Shown here piece by piece: positions 42,209 through 52,343 of a stretch of 64,000 nucleotides of DNA. The DNA lies in contig JAIBBU010000015.1 of assembly GCA_019694515.1 (NCBI GenBank), positions 1 to 64,000 of the forward strand, given 5' to 3'. The notes beneath the pieces are model-generated. The model was not told where the DNA came from. It made no database searches and was given only the letters and a program-made list of their open reading frames with translations. The stretch is from Oligoflexia bacterium. GTDB lineage: Bacteria > Bdellovibrionota_C > UBA2361 > JBGSMV01. A program made the translations under genes and the position numbers. Each line of letters starts with the position of its first letter. Position 1 is the first letter of the stretch.

Positions 42209-43338
42209 GCGTAATGCGGCTTCAAGGCATTGATAGTTTTACTTGGCTGCCCCGGGCTGCAAGCTTTAGCGAGCTGCGATCTGAGGAATGTTGTGTCGTG
42301 ATTGATGCGGATTGCTCCTATGGCTATCCTTTGCCGCTTTTTGCCTATACCGACGAGGAGCTGCCGAGTCTAACTAAAGATAAGATCCTGCGTACGGCCG
42401 TCAGAAACGATCCGATCTACGCGATAAGATTGCAGGAGCCAATATTGTGCGGTGACAGCACGATCATCACGGCGCGCGGCGAAGTGCTGTTGGATATGAT
42501 GGTGATGAACGGGCGACGCCGCGCGATGCCCGCAGCGCGCGGCAGGGATGCGCATTTTAGCATGGAGATCGAGGTGCCTGAGACGCGCTACCTGGACTGC
42601 TCGGCCGCGTTGCTGTTTTTTCACAGCGCATCCGGTCATCACCACAGCCATTGGATGATTCAGACCTTGCCTAAGTTGGAGCTATTCGAACGGGCTAAGG
42701 CTGACTTCGAGAAATTATTGGTATACGACTCAATTCAGCCTTATCAGCTCGAAACATTGGATCACTTGGGATATCCCCAGGATCGAATCGTGCAGCGGGC
42801 TTCTACGGAAGCGCTCAAAATCCGCGAGCTATACGTAATGTATACCTGGAACGATATCATGCCCCATTTTGGCGCGATCGAGCGACTGCGGAGCGTGGCG
42901 CGTTCGCAGGCCTCCTCTAAAGAGCGCATCTATGTTTCGCGGCGCGATGCGCGAAACGTCAGAAGGTTTCTGAACGAACAGGAGTGTCTCCCGGTTTTTG
43001 AAGAGTTCGGCTTTCAAACGGTCGTGCCGGGACAGCTGGGTTTAATGGAAGAGATCGGTTTGTTTAGCTCAGCCCGCCTGATCTGCGGAGCGCTGGGCGC
43101 GGGTCTGTGCAACAGCGCATACACCGCTCCCGGGGCGCGATTAGTAGTGATCGGCGATCCCTGCTACGCCATGGATTGGGTGCCTGAGTTATGCGGATTG
43201 CGCGGTCATTCACACTGCTACTATTTCGGAAATTCATTCTATTCCTACGAATCGCAACATTTGGGCACCCATAATAACTGGGTGCTCGATCCCCAGAAGC
43301 TCAGAAAGGTGCTCAAAGAGGCCTGCGAATTGCCCTAA
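42205..43338 (+). CDS. GT61 (DUF563)-type glycosyltransferase-like protein
   Basis: This is a 377-residue protein of the DUF563/GT61 type. The N-terminal half contains HHHSHWMIQTLPKLELF, matching the HWllexLPrl core. The C-terminal half has RIYVSRRDARNVRRFLNE, then EIGLFSSARLICGALGAGLCN, where the G-A-G-L-x-N pattern corresponds to the nucleotide-sugar binding region, followed by ARLVVIGDP. GT61 enzymes add xylose or N-acetylglucosamine in eukaryotes and serve polysaccharide synthesis in bacteria. It overlaps the upstream hypothetical gene by 4 bases and is cytosolic by sequence. Donor and acceptor unknown. Confidence 0.78.
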   Translation: MSVMRLQGIDSFTWLPRAASFSELRSEECCVVIDADCSYGYPLPLFAYTDEELPSLTKDKILRTAVRNDPIYAIRLQEPILCGDSTIITARGEVLLDMMVMNGRRRAMPAARGRDAHFSMEIEVPETRYLDCSAALLFFHSASGHHHSHWMIQTLPKLELFERAKADFEKLLVYDSIQPYQLETLDHLGYPQDRIVQRASTEALKIRELYVMYTWNDIMPHFGAIERLRSVARSQASSKERIYVSRRDARNVRRFLNEQECLPVFEEFGFQTVVPGQLGLMEEIGLFSSARLICGALGAGLCNSAYTAPGARLVVIGDPCYAMDWVPELCGLRGHSHCYYFGNSFYSYESQHLGTHNNWVLDPQKLRKVLKEACELP

Positions 43339-43380
43339 TCGCTCGGACCAGATCGATCGATATGCACCGCTCTTCTAAGA

Positions 43381-45297
43381 GTGTCAGATTCCTCCCGGGC
43401 TGCGATAGAGCAAGACGATCTGCCTGTGCCGGCGCATAACCAGTTAATGCCTGAAGGTCCAGTCAACAACCGCAAAGATCGTGGGAATTTGCTGCAATTC
43501 ATCCCTCCGCGCCAGGGTGCGCCTGCTGTCGAAGCTCGAACGGCCCAGCGTCCAGATCTAAAGCTTCTGCAGCTGCAAGCTGACGCATTGGGTGTTGAAG
43601 ATTCGCATGCCATCCCGGAGGCAGAAGTACAGCGCGGGAAGCAGCTGGATCCGGCTGTCTCTCTGGGACAGCTGCGTTACCTGCAATCATTACGAAACTC
43701 CGCTCAGGCTGAGTTCTTCGAGGGGCTCCAACGCAGAAGCGCTGGAGAAAATAGACTTCAAGTGCTGACCGCGCCCACCTCACGGGTGGTTGACCATATG
43801 GTTGATGGCGTGGCAGTGCGCTTGCTTTTCGAGCGGCTTCTAACTCAGGGCCGCAAGGACGAGCTGCTGCGGGCAATTAATCAGGGTCCTGCCGACGGGT
43901 CTCAGATCTGGGAGCAGCCAGCTGATCCGATCGAGCTCGTCGCAGGCATGATCCGTTGGGCTTATCTAACCGATCATCACAAAAAAAGAATGCGCGCTCC
44001 GACCGAAGTAAGACAATGGATCGAAGAGAGTTTGGCGCTAGCCGGATATGCATCAAAATCCAGATTGGGGGGTGCTTCGGCCGTCGGGGCAACGCTTGCA
44101 GCAGCCTTGCAGCACAACGCTGCAATGGTGTGTCTCGGAAAGGTCCCCGCAAATGTCAGCCAGCTGATGGGAGATAACTTCGAGCTGGTCACCGATCAGC
44201 CCGAGATCGATAAATTCTCTGAAATTGAGCTGGATCATAAAGAGCCCGGTCATTACGCGGTAATGGAGCAGGGGGTATTTGACCTACTCCCCGAGGAAGT
44301 CAAAGAGATTGAAATCAACGGACAGATGCGCACAACCGGGAAACGCCGTCTTGATCTCCTGGTCACAGGGGCGTCCGGGGAGCCCGGGTTTGGCAAACTA
44401 GGCCTTGAACGCTTCGCCGAGCTGGGCCAGCGCACCGACATTACACTGCTTTCGGGGGTACAAAATCTGCGCAACGAGGAGGAGATTGTCCCATTCTTTG
44501 CGCGGGTAAAAGCGCTACATGACAGCGGTTCGATCGTAGCGCTCTTGTATTCCGAGCCCAAACATAAAGAACTTGAGCAGCTCAGCATGAGGGCCATCCG
44601 CGAAAGGCGCTGTGTCGACTATCTGTCGATGAATTCATTAGAAGCGGTGGGGCTGCTTAGCCGCATGCAGCAACATCCAGGCACGCCCCCGTATTACAAA
44701 GCTTGTGCCACGGGAGCGTTGCGCATCGGAAATTCCAATTCAGAGATTTGGGGAAGCGGGCACGAAAACCCCGAATGGATCCTAAGAAGCGCCGCTTTGA
44801 TCCAGGAATTGTTAGAAATTCCCTTGGTACGGGTGAGGGGCAAAGCGGTCGATATTCTCGTTTGCGCAGCCGATGTTGAGATCTCAGATCCTCACGCAGT
44901 CCGCGCCAGCCTATTGATGTCTCGTGACATGGCAACGCTTAAGGTCGCAGATCCTAAAGGTGTGATTTCATCGATCAATCAGATCGTCCCGCTCGCAAAC
45001 CCGCCCGATGGAAAATACCTGGCGGCTTTAAATGCCGTAGGAAAGGCCCTCGCTGCGCTGGAGAATCGAGAAAACAGCGTCGATGCTCTATTTGGTTGGC
45101 GCTGCTTCGAGCGCCTTAAAGATGGACGCATGATTTTTGCCACCGCGCCGCTACCCTTTTACGATCGAGCCGGCGGCACCCAGAGTGCCGGAGATACGAT
45201 CGATTGCACCTTTGCTACCGAGCAGGCACGTGGCTTGCTGCGTAAGAGCTGGGAGCGCTCGATCGATGCAGGTGAGGTTGAAAAGTTTAAAACCTAA
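43381..45297 (+). CDS. ADP-dependent glucokinase/phosphofructokinase-like protein
   Basis: This is a 638-residue protein starting at a GTG. The middle and C-terminal portions resemble ADP-dependent sugar kinases (ADP_PFK_GK family, ribokinase fold). Matching elements are GGASAVGATLAAALQ (GG sugar-binding loop), TLLSGVQNL, a VDYLSMNSLEAVGLL segment equivalent to VDSxGxNExE, and the catalytic AGDTIDCTF, where Asp would be the base. Usual family motif is GLGD; here the glycine preceding AGD is replaced by Ser. The first ~190 residues are an extra domain without assignment, making it longer than archaeal enzymes (~450). ADP-dependent kinases are best known from archaea and animals. Assignment is by motifs seen by eye. 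Confidence 0.6.
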   Translation: MSDSSRAAIEQDDLPVPAHNQLMPEGPVNNRKDRGNLLQFIPPRQGAPAVEARTAQRPDLKLLQLQADALGVEDSHAIPEAEVQRGKQLDPAVSLGQLRYLQSLRNSAQAEFFEGLQRRSAGENRLQVLTAPTSRVVDHMVDGVAVRLLFERLLTQGRKDELLRAINQGPADGSQIWEQPADPIELVAGMIRWAYLTDHHKKRMRAPTEVRQWIEESLALAGYASKSRLGGASAVGATLAAALQHNAAMVCLGKVPANVSQLMGDNFELVTDQPEIDKFSEIELDHKEPGHYAVMEQGVFDLLPEEVKEIEINGQMRTTGKRRLDLLVTGASGEPGFGKLGLERFAELGQRTDITLLSGVQNLRNEEEIVPFFARVKALHDSGSIVALLYSEPKHKELEQLSMRAIRERRCVDYLSMNSLEAVGLLSRMQQHPGTPPYYKACATGALRIGNSNSEIWGSGHENPEWILRSAALIQELLEIPLVRVRGKAVDILVCAADVEISDPHAVRASLLMSRDMATLKVADPKGVISSINQIVPLANPPDGKYLAALNAVGKALAALENRENSVDALFGWRCFERLKDGRMIFATAPLPFYDRAGGTQSAGDTIDCTFATEQARGLLRKSWERSIDAGEVEKFKT

Positions 45298-45490
45298 CGA
45301 TCCGTTTCCCCCGGAATAGGGCACAAAAAATCATACTAATCCGCCTGCAAGCAAGGACCTATCATAGTCTGCCATGAGAACCGCGCTCCGCCTCTCCGGT
45401 CATAGCGAACCTATCTCGGTCGATAAAAATTTATGGGGAGCAACCTGATCGTGATTAGATCTTCACGGACAGTACGCTGTGCTTAGCTCT

Positions 45491-45862
45491 CTAGCCATGC
45501 TTACGCCCGAACCAAACCAAAAGGGCAGCCACTCCCGATACAGCCCCAACAAAGAAAAGGCCATTGGCATCCTTGGGAATCGATCCTAGGCCAACGAACA
45601 ACGCTCCCATCGCAACGGAGGCAACCGCAATCAAGGCGGTACTTGCGGCGGAGGCAACGCAAGCCCGACAGTCCGGGTGCACTTCTCTCTTCTTCGTGCT
45701 CTTGGCTGCTTTGTCGATTTTGACAGCTTTGACAGCTTGCGGCCGGTCCGCTGTACGCGGAGCGCAACTTTCGTCTTCGAGGGTTGAAATGAAAGGGGAA
45801 TCTGGAACGGAGGGTTTGTGTTCGGGTGGTTTGTGGCTCTTACGGACCGTGTGGGGCTGCAT
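45491..45862 (-). CDS. Small predicted membrane protein
   Basis: This is a 123-residue protein with a basic, disordered N-terminal half (about 1-65) and two hydrophobic helices (about 72-93 and 100-118) at the C-terminus, ending in RKHG. No family is recognised. Codon pattern and two clear membrane segments favour a real gene over the opposite-strand frame, but the ribosome site is weak. It lies between the sugar-kinase-like gene and topA. Confidence 0.5.
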   Translation of the reverse strand: MQPHTVRKSHKPPEHKPSVPDSPFISTLEDESCAPRTADRPQAVKAVKIDKAAKSTKKREVHPDCRACVASAASTALIAVASVAMGALFVGLGSIPKDANGLFFVGAVSGVAALLVWFGRKHG

Positions 45863-45949
45863 TATTTCGCAAGGAGTTCTTCAATATTTCCTTATCATTA
45901 TGTCGGGCTGCAATCGAGTGTAAGGTGAGCAGCTCAGCACCGGCTCGAT

Positions 45950-48640
45950 CTAGGCGCTGGCCTCTCCAGACTTGGCCTTAGGGGTGCGCTTTTTGGCCTT
46001 TTTCGCCGCGGGCTTTTCCGCTTTTTCGGCATCTTGCTTCGTCGGCTTCTTACGACCTCGCCCTTTCTTGGAGCCGTTGGTGGCCACGTATGCGGCGCGG
46101 GCATTAATCAAATTTACGGCATCTTCCAGGGTCAGCTTCTCAGGATCGCTGCCGCGCTGTAACGAGGCGTTGATCTCGCCGTCCGATACATATGGACCAT
46201 AGCGCCCTGATCGCAGCGCAATCATTTTTTCCGAGACGGGATGCTTACCTATCTCTCTAAGCAGCGCCGGGGTTGAGCCTCGACCACGCCGCTTCGGCTG
46301 CTTCAACAGGTCAATAGCTTGCTCCAGCGTCACATCGATCGGGGAGATCGGTCCGAGGCTCCTGGTATCGGTACCGCATTTAATATACGGCCCGAATCGT
46401 CCGTTCGACGCCACGATGTCCTCGTTGTTCTCCGGGTTCTTTCCTACAATGCGCGGCAGCTCTAAAATTTTTAGCGCCTGCTCCAGAGTGACCGTGTCGG
46501 GCAGCATGCCTGGAAGCAGAGAAGCCATCTTAGGCTTATCGCCGCCCTCGACCATTTCGCCCAGCTGTATGTAGGGCCCAAAACGGCCTTTCTTCAGGTA
46601 GATCTGCAGGCCATTCTCGGGATGAGTGCCTAGAGAAGCCGGCCCTTTCTGCGCCTGCACCAGGAGATCCTCAGCCACGGGGACAGTCACTTCATCAGGT
46701 GCAATCATGTCAGGCAAACTGGCGCGAGTTTCACCATTCGTTAAGAACGGCCCATAGCGGCCGATCCGCACTTCGATATTCCTGCCATCGGCGGCCTGGC
46801 CGATCGGAATGCCGCAAACATCACGGGGATCGATCTTCTCCTCGCCGTTCTTGACCAGATTCTTAAGGCCGGGATGTCCATTGCCAAAATAAAATTTCTT
46901 AAGATAGGCCAGATTTTCGGCCTGACCCACAGCAATGTTGTCCAGGTCGTCTTCCATGCGCGCTGTGAATTCGAAATCCACGACGTCTTTGAAAAACCGT
47001 TCCATCAAGCCGATCACGGAATGGGCCAAAAATGTCGGAACGAGAGCCGTGCCCTTCTTGAAGGCATAGGTGCGTGAAAGCACCACATCCACAATCGTGG
47101 CCCAGGTGCTCGGACGTCCGATACCGAGTCTCTCCAGCTCCTTAATCAAACTACCTTCCGTGAAGCGCGCCGGCGGCTGCGTTTCATGGTCGAGTGCTTC
47201 GAGACCAATGACGTCCAATGACTCTCCCTGCGCGAGACGCGGCAAAATCTTCTCGCGATCAGCCAGCTCTGCTTCAGGATCGTCTGAGCCCTCGACGTAA
47301 GCTCGCAAGAAACCGGGAAACTCAATTGTCGTGCCCGAAGCTCTGAAATTAGCAGGGCCCAGCTCAATCTGTACTGCTACTCGTATACCCCGCGAATCGG
47401 TCATCTGAGATGCGATCGTGCGCTTCCAGATCATCTCGTAAAGTTTCGAGGCTTCTGCTCCGAACTTCTCCCGCACCTGCTCGATCGTCGCGAACTCGGC
47501 GCCCGCCGGGCGAATGGCTTCATGCGCTTCCTGAGCATTCTTTACTTTAGTCTTGTAAATGCGTGGTTCCGGGTAAAGATATTCCTGGCCATATTCGCGC
47601 TTAATCAATGAACGCGACGCGTTTAAAGCCTCTTCCGACAAAGTCGTAGAGTCAGTACGCATGTATGTAATCAGACCGTTTTCATAGAGATTCTGAGCAA
47701 CCTGCATGGTGCGGCGGGCCGAAAACCCGAGCTTGCGGCTGGCTTCCTGTTGCAGCGTGCTGGTAGTGAAAGGTGCCGCGGGTCTCTGGGTGAAAGGCTT
47801 CTCTTCTATCGAGCTAACCTTGCCTTGCTTCCCCGCCACCTGCGATTTGAGCGCTTCGGCTGCTGGGCCGTCCAACAGCACTACATTCGCATCGGCCTTC
47901 AGCTTGCCCGTCGACGGATCGAAATCTTTGCCGATCGCGATGCGCTTGCCGTTCAGTTGCGTCAGCTCGGCTTCAAAGCGATCGCTCTCGGCGCTTGATT
48001 TAGCTTTCGAAAAGAGCCCCTTAAGATCCCAGTAGTGGGCGCTGCGAAACTTAATCCTTTCGCGCTCGCGATCTACTAATAGGCGCAGCGCCACGCTCTG
48101 AACTCTTCCCGCGCTAAGACGCGGGGCGATTTTCTTCCAAAGCAGCGGGCTAACTGAGTAGCCGAATAAACGATCAATAATTCGCCGTGTCTCCTGCGCG
48201 CGCACCAGGTTCTCATCAATCGATCGGGGAGTGGCAATCGCTTCGGCGATGGCCTCCTTCGTGATTTCATGGAAAACCATGCGTTTCACCGGAATCTTCG
48301 GCTTCAGCACTTCCACCAGATGCCAGCTGATCGATTCCCCTTCGCGATCTTCGTCGGTTGCGAGCAGGACTTCATCGGCTTCTTTGAGCATCGCTCTCAG
48401 CTCGGCTACGCGCTTCTTCTTCTGATCGGGAATGATGTACAGTGGTTCAAAGTTCTGATCGACGTTGATGCCAATGCGTGACCACTTCTCTTTCTTGACG
48501 CTCTCAGGAATTTCGGTAGCGCTATCCGGCAGATCGCGCACATGTCCGTATGAGGCAGTGACCATGTAGCCCTTACCGAGGAACTTCTCGATGGTTCGAG
48601 CCTTAGTAGGAGACTCGACTATGACTAGAGCTTTTGCCAT
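45950..48640 (-). CDS. topA: DNA topoisomerase I
   Basis: This is an 896-residue type IA topoisomerase that relaxes negative supercoils. The Toprim metal site is ATDEDREGE (residues 94-102); the active-site tyrosine is Tyr326 in ITYMRTDST; HEITKEAI and RLSAGRVQSVAL are typical core motifs. In place of the classical C4 zinc fingers, the C-terminal third consists of several repeats of the RxGRxGPYI type (e.g. GRYGPFLTNGE, GRFGPYIQLGE, GRFGPYIKCG, GRYGPYVSDGE). These are followed by a Lys-rich tail (KKGRGRKKPTKQ, AKKAKKRTPK). This architecture occurs in actinobacterial, cyanobacterial and some other TopA. It follows mnmG by 31 bases. Confidence 0.96.
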   Translation of the reverse strand: MAKALVIVESPTKARTIEKFLGKGYMVTASYGHVRDLPDSATEIPESVKKEKWSRIGINVDQNFEPLYIIPDQKKKRVAELRAMLKEADEVLLATDEDREGESISWHLVEVLKPKIPVKRMVFHEITKEAIAEAIATPRSIDENLVRAQETRRIIDRLFGYSVSPLLWKKIAPRLSAGRVQSVALRLLVDRERERIKFRSAHYWDLKGLFSKAKSSAESDRFEAELTQLNGKRIAIGKDFDPSTGKLKADANVVLLDGPAAEALKSQVAGKQGKVSSIEEKPFTQRPAAPFTTSTLQQEASRKLGFSARRTMQVAQNLYENGLITYMRTDSTTLSEEALNASRSLIKREYGQEYLYPEPRIYKTKVKNAQEAHEAIRPAGAEFATIEQVREKFGAEASKLYEMIWKRTIASQMTDSRGIRVAVQIELGPANFRASGTTIEFPGFLRAYVEGSDDPEAELADREKILPRLAQGESLDVIGLEALDHETQPPARFTEGSLIKELERLGIGRPSTWATIVDVVLSRTYAFKKGTALVPTFLAHSVIGLMERFFKDVVDFEFTARMEDDLDNIAVGQAENLAYLKKFYFGNGHPGLKNLVKNGEEKIDPRDVCGIPIGQAADGRNIEVRIGRYGPFLTNGETRASLPDMIAPDEVTVPVAEDLLVQAQKGPASLGTHPENGLQIYLKKGRFGPYIQLGEMVEGGDKPKMASLLPGMLPDTVTLEQALKILELPRIVGKNPENNEDIVASNGRFGPYIKCGTDTRSLGPISPIDVTLEQAIDLLKQPKRRGRGSTPALLREIGKHPVSEKMIALRSGRYGPYVSDGEINASLQRGSDPEKLTLEDAVNLINARAAYVATNGSKKGRGRKKPTKQDAEKAEKPAAKKAKKRTPKAKSGEASA

Positions 48641-48671
48641 TTCAAGACCACATCGCTTAAATCGAATGCGC

Positions 48672-50555
48672 CTATTTCAATACCTCTTCCAGTCCGCCCC
48701 CAGCCTTAAACCGTCTCAGGTGTATCGCCAGCAATGAAATTGTGCTGGGAGTTATACCGGGAATCCGCATGGCCTGCCCAACGGAAAACGGTCTGTGCCG
48801 CCTCAATTTCTCTAGGGCCTCTATTCTTAAACCTGGAACCGCGGCATAGTCAAACGCTGTAGGGATATGCTCCGCCTCTATGCGCTTTAGCTGTTGCACC
48901 TCCTCTTCCTGGCGTCTGAGATATCCCGAGAACTTAGTCTCAGTTTCGACCGAAATGCGGGCATCCTCCGGATACTCTTCCCCGGGCATGAATTCAGCCA
49001 CTAATTCTGAAAGCTGCACTTCCGGACGACGCAATAGCACGTCTAGCTGGATACTATCTTGCAGCTCTGCGCTGCCGCGCGCCGCCAGCCAAGCATTAAC
49101 TGCCACGGTGGGTTTAATGCGAGTAGTGGTGAGGCGCTGCTTCAAAGATTGGGCCTGCGCACAGAGATCTAGACATCGTCGGCGTTGGTCATCGCCCAGC
49201 AGACCGGCGCGTTCAGCGTAAGGAAAAAGCCTTTCGGCAGCGTTGTCTTCGCGCAGTAAGAGACGATATTCGGCGCGCGAGGTGAACATGCGGTAAGGTT
49301 CATCAACACCATTGGTGGTGAGGTCATCGATCATTACTCCCACATACCCGCTGCCACGATCGATGATTAGCGCATCCTTACCGAGCTGGCTCAGCGCAGC
49401 GTTAGCACCCGCGACAAGTCCCTGGGCCGCGGCTTCTTCATAACCCGACGTGCCGTTGATCTGTCCCGCGAGATACAATCCCTGAATGCGATGCGTCTCT
49501 AAGGTCGGCTTTAGATTTTTCGGATCAACGAAATCGTATTCAACTGCATAGCCGGGCTGCAGTATCTCAACGTTTTCAAGTCCGGGGATCAGGCGGACAA
49601 ACCGTTCCTGTACATCGATCGGCAGACTGGTCGAGATGCCATTGGGGTAGACGATGTCAGATTTATAGCCCTCTGGTTCCAGAAAGATTGTGTGCGAATT
49701 ACGATCGGCGAAGCGAAAAACCTTATCTTCGATTGAGGGGCAATAACGGGGCCCGCCGGATTTAATTTGGCCGTTGAACATCGGGCTACGATCGCGATTG
49801 AGGCGGATTAAATCATGCGCCTGTTCGGTTGTTTTGGTGATCCAGCAGGAGATCTGCGGTTGATCGATGCGCTCGGTCATAATCGAGAAGGGCCGGGGCG
49901 GAACTTCTCCGGGCTGCTCGCGAAGCATCGAATAATCAATGGAGGACCGCCTCAGCCGGGGAGGGGTGCCGGTCTTGAGACGACCGAGCTCAAATCCGAG
50001 CTCCTTTAGGGAAGAGCTAAGGCTCCGGGCGGCGGAATCTCCGTGTCGGCCGCCCTCAGTCCGCGATGAGCCGGTATGCATTAGGCCGCGCATGAAAGTC
50101 CCGGTGGTCACGACCAGCGCATCGCAGCTAAGTTGCGTTCCGTCCGCTAACTCTATGCCGGTCACGCGCTGACTATATATACTTATGCGCGCCACCTCGC
50201 CCTCCAGAATAGTGACACGCGGCTGCTGTTCCAAAAGCTGGCGGATACAATTCTTATACAGATCGCGATCGGCCTGCGCGCGCGAAGCCCGCACCGCGGG
50301 TCCCTTACTGGAATTCAGGGTACGGAACTGGATCCCGGTGCGATCGATAGCCCGCGCCATCAGGCCGCCTAAGGCGTCGACCTCTTTAACCAGATGGCCT
50401 TTTCCCACCCCCCCGATCGCTGGGTTGCAAGACATCTGACCTATTCCCGCGCGACGAAGGGTCACCACCGTCACTTCGGCTCCGATACGGGCAGCAGCAG
50501 CGGCGGCTTCAATGCCGGCGTGTCCCCCGCCTATGACTACAATCGATGGTCGCAT
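48672..50555 (-). CDS. mnmG: tRNA uridine-5-carboxymethylaminomethyl modification enzyme MnmG
   Basis: This 627-residue FAD enzyme, with MnmE, modifies U34 of tRNAs. N-terminal FAD motif [68 protein letters not shown], the second glycine motif [21 protein letters not shown] and C-terminal [13 protein letters not shown] are canonical; normal length. No mnmE or gidB is nearby. It is probably co-transcribed with topA. Confidence 0.97.
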   Translation of the reverse strand: MRPSIVVIGGGHAGIEAAAAAARIGAEVTVVTLRRAGIGQMSCNPAIGGVGKGHLVKEVDALGGLMARAIDRTGIQFRTLNSSKGPAVRASRAQADRDLYKNCIRQLLEQQPRVTILEGEVARISIYSQRVTGIELADGTQLSCDALVVTTGTFMRGLMHTGSSRTEGGRHGDSAARSLSSSLKELGFELGRLKTGTPPRLRRSSIDYSMLREQPGEVPPRPFSIMTERIDQPQISCWITKTTEQAHDLIRLNRDRSPMFNGQIKSGGPRYCPSIEDKVFRFADRNSHTIFLEPEGYKSDIVYPNGISTSLPIDVQERFVRLIPGLENVEILQPGYAVEYDFVDPKNLKPTLETHRIQGLYLAGQINGTSGYEEAAAQGLVAGANAALSQLGKDALIIDRGSGYVGVMIDDLTTNGVDEPYRMFTSRAEYRLLLREDNAAERLFPYAERAGLLGDDQRRRCLDLCAQAQSLKQRLTTTRIKPTVAVNAWLAARGSAELQDSIQLDVLLRRPEVQLSELVAEFMPGEEYPEDARISVETETKFSGYLRRQEEEVQQLKRIEAEHIPTAFDYAAVPGLRIEALEKLRRHRPFSVGQAMRIPGITPSTISLLAIHLRRFKAGGGLEEVLK

Positions 50556-50833
50556 GGCTTCCAGTTACTAGCTCAAAACAAGGCCTTAAAGATAGTGGCG
50601 CAGAATTTGCTTAAAATCCAGGAGGTTAGATCTGATTCGAGAGCTTAGTTATAACAGGTTGATATTGTTCATTTTTTACTGAAAAGTTTGCGAATGGCTT
50701 GAGTTTGGGTGAATTTTCCGGCTTATTGGAGCACCTCATACACGGGACATCATCATAACCCCTTAGAGCAGCATGCTGCCGGGTTCTAGCCCGTTTTATT
50801 TTTTTGTTATTTGTTTGAAAGCGGCCCTTTAGA
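50556..50833. promoter_or_regulatory. Divergent intergenic region mnmG / lytic transglycosylase
   Basis: This 278-base gap must hold the mnmG promoter on the minus strand and the transglycosylase promoter on the plus strand. Near 50778-50810 a small CGGG...CCCG stem followed by TTTTATTTTTTT looks like a weak intrinsic terminator or an AT-rich promoter element. Nothing else stands out. Confidence 0.4.
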
Positions 50834-51712
50834 ATGGATGGAGGTTTTGTAGAACTTAGGCTTTTAGCACCCTCGGGCATCGTACCCGCAGGGCGGCTAA
50901 TTCATAGCGGCTCCGCAGCTCCGATTAGACCATCACTCTCGGCTTGCCGCATTCGGCCGATTCACGCCCGACGCCGACACCACCGCCTGAGCGGCTTCTC
51001 GCTCTTCGTGCTCGCCAGCTCATCATCAGTCATTATCGCCGTGCTGGGACTTTTCCTGCATTCAACTTACGCCCCCACGCCGGAAATTTTTGAACGCGTT
51101 GCAAGCATGGATTGGGCTGATTGGGCCCCCACGCTTGGTAGCGGGAGAAGCGCAAAACGCTCTCTTCTGACCGACCCGGGTGCGGCCCGCCAAGTGCACT
51201 TCGTTTCACAGATTATTTCTTCCAAGTACAAACGGTTGGACGCCCGCGATTTGGCTCTCACGATTGTGTCGGAAAGTTACAAGGCCAATGTGGATCCGCT
51301 ATTGGTCGCCGCCGTGATAAGTTCGGAAAGTTCCTTCCAACGGCATGTGGAGTCGCATAAGGGTGCGGTGGGACTAATGCAGCTTCTGCCTGAAACTGGG
51401 CGTTATATTTCCGCTAAGCTCGATAGCGCCTGGCACGGCAGCTGGAAGCTGCGCGAGCCGGAATATAATATCAAGCTCGGTATTGGCTATCTTCAGTATT
51501 TGAAGAAGATGTTCAATGGCAATCTCGAGCATGCATTGATTGCGTATAATTGGGGGCCGGGTAATTTGCAGCAGGCTTTGGAGGCCCGCTCGCACATCCC
51601 GTCTTCAACCAAGGAATATGCCCGCACGATCTTGTGGAACCATAAGCGCTGGAAATCCGACTTTGATGCGCGCCGGGCCGAGACTTTCGATCTGAATCGA
51701 TCCGTCGGCTAA
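50834..51712 (+). CDS. Lytic transglycosylase (SLT domain)
   Basis: This is a 292-residue envelope protein. The N-terminus is basic with a single membrane anchor (about 52-74). Residues ~120-280 form an SLT lytic-transglycosylase domain: the catalytic glutamate in SSESSFQ, GLMQLLPETGRYI and AYNWGPGN are all present. It cleaves peptidoglycan glycan strands. Because the basic N-terminus precedes the anchor it probably faces the periplasm. Starts at ATG 50834; an in-frame start inside the N-terminus is possible. It is divergent from mnmG with about 280 intervening bases. Confidence 0.87.
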   Translation: MDGGFVELRLLAPSGIVPAGRLIHSGSAAPIRPSLSACRIRPIHARRRHHRLSGFSLFVLASSSSVIIAVLGLFLHSTYAPTPEIFERVASMDWADWAPTLGSGRSAKRSLLTDPGAARQVHFVSQIISSKYKRLDARDLALTIVSESYKANVDPLLVAAVISSESSFQRHVESHKGAVGLMQLLPETGRYISAKLDSAWHGSWKLREPEYNIKLGIGYLQYLKKMFNGNLEHALIAYNWGPGNLQQALEARSHIPSSTKEYARTILWNHKRWKSDFDARRAETFDLNRSVG

Positions 51713-51789
51713 TCCGAAAGTTCACCCCGTTCTTCCTTATTTCAGCAAGCAGCTGGATCTGTCCCATTCGTACATGTAAGTCTCTGTCT

Positions 51790-52320
51790 ATGGCGCTTCA
51801 TCCCAGTATCAAAGTTGGACCAAGTCGCATCGCCGGAAAGGGGCTGATAGCGGTGCGCAAAATTCCAGCAGGCACCATCATCTGGACCTACGATCCCTCG
51901 GATGTAATCAAGTATACCGCGGCTCAGTACCGCCAGTTTTCTCCTCGATATCAAGCGCGTTTGCGTAAGCATGCCTACACCGATTATTCCGGAAATATAA
52001 TCTATCCCCGTGGCACGACGCGCTATTTCAATCACAGCTGCGATCCAAACTGCACCGATGCAAATCGCGAAGACTGGGCGGTCGCACTTAGGGATATTCG
52101 GAAGGGTGAAGAGATTACCTACGACTATGGACTGCTCATGGGGAGGTGGGAACCGGCCCTAAAGTGTGCGTGCGGCTCATCCGGCTGCCGCCGGAAGATC
52201 GGCCCGATGAATCATTCCTCAAACGCTTTCAAGAACTTGATGCGCCGGGCGCGCAAAGCGCTGCAGGGGATGCATAAAGTTCCACAGCCCCTGCTGACAA
52301 GCTTGAAGCTGCCCGCCTGA
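51790..52320 (+). CDS. SET-domain protein with post-SET motif
   Basis: This is a 176-residue SET-domain lysine methyltransferase-like protein. The N-terminal strand has GPSRIAGKGLIAVRKIPAGT (SAM-binding glycines), the core has the invariant RYFNHSCDPNC pseudo-knot motif and GEEITYDYG, and the post-SET cysteines follow (CACGSSGC). The catalytic tyrosine is that of TYDYG. The C-terminal ~40 residues are basic. SET proteins in bacteria are few but known (for example in Chlamydia, where one methylates a histone-like protein). The gene lies 24 bases upstream of hutH-like, same strand, without an obvious functional link. Target protein unknown. Confidence 0.88.
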   Translation: MALHPSIKVGPSRIAGKGLIAVRKIPAGTIIWTYDPSDVIKYTAAQYRQFSPRYQARLRKHAYTDYSGNIIYPRGTTRYFNHSCDPNCTDANREDWAVALRDIRKGEEITYDYGLLMGRWEPALKCACGSSGCRRKIGPMNHSSNAFKNLMRRARKALQGMHKVPQPLLTSLKLPA

Positions 52321-52343
52321 CGCGTTACGCTTCTATTCCAGAT

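Noticed and set aside
45564..45923. 119-codon plus-strand frame opposite the small membrane protein
   Set aside because: It mirrors the minus-strand gene with two convincing membrane helices; its own translation lacks domain or ribosome-site support.
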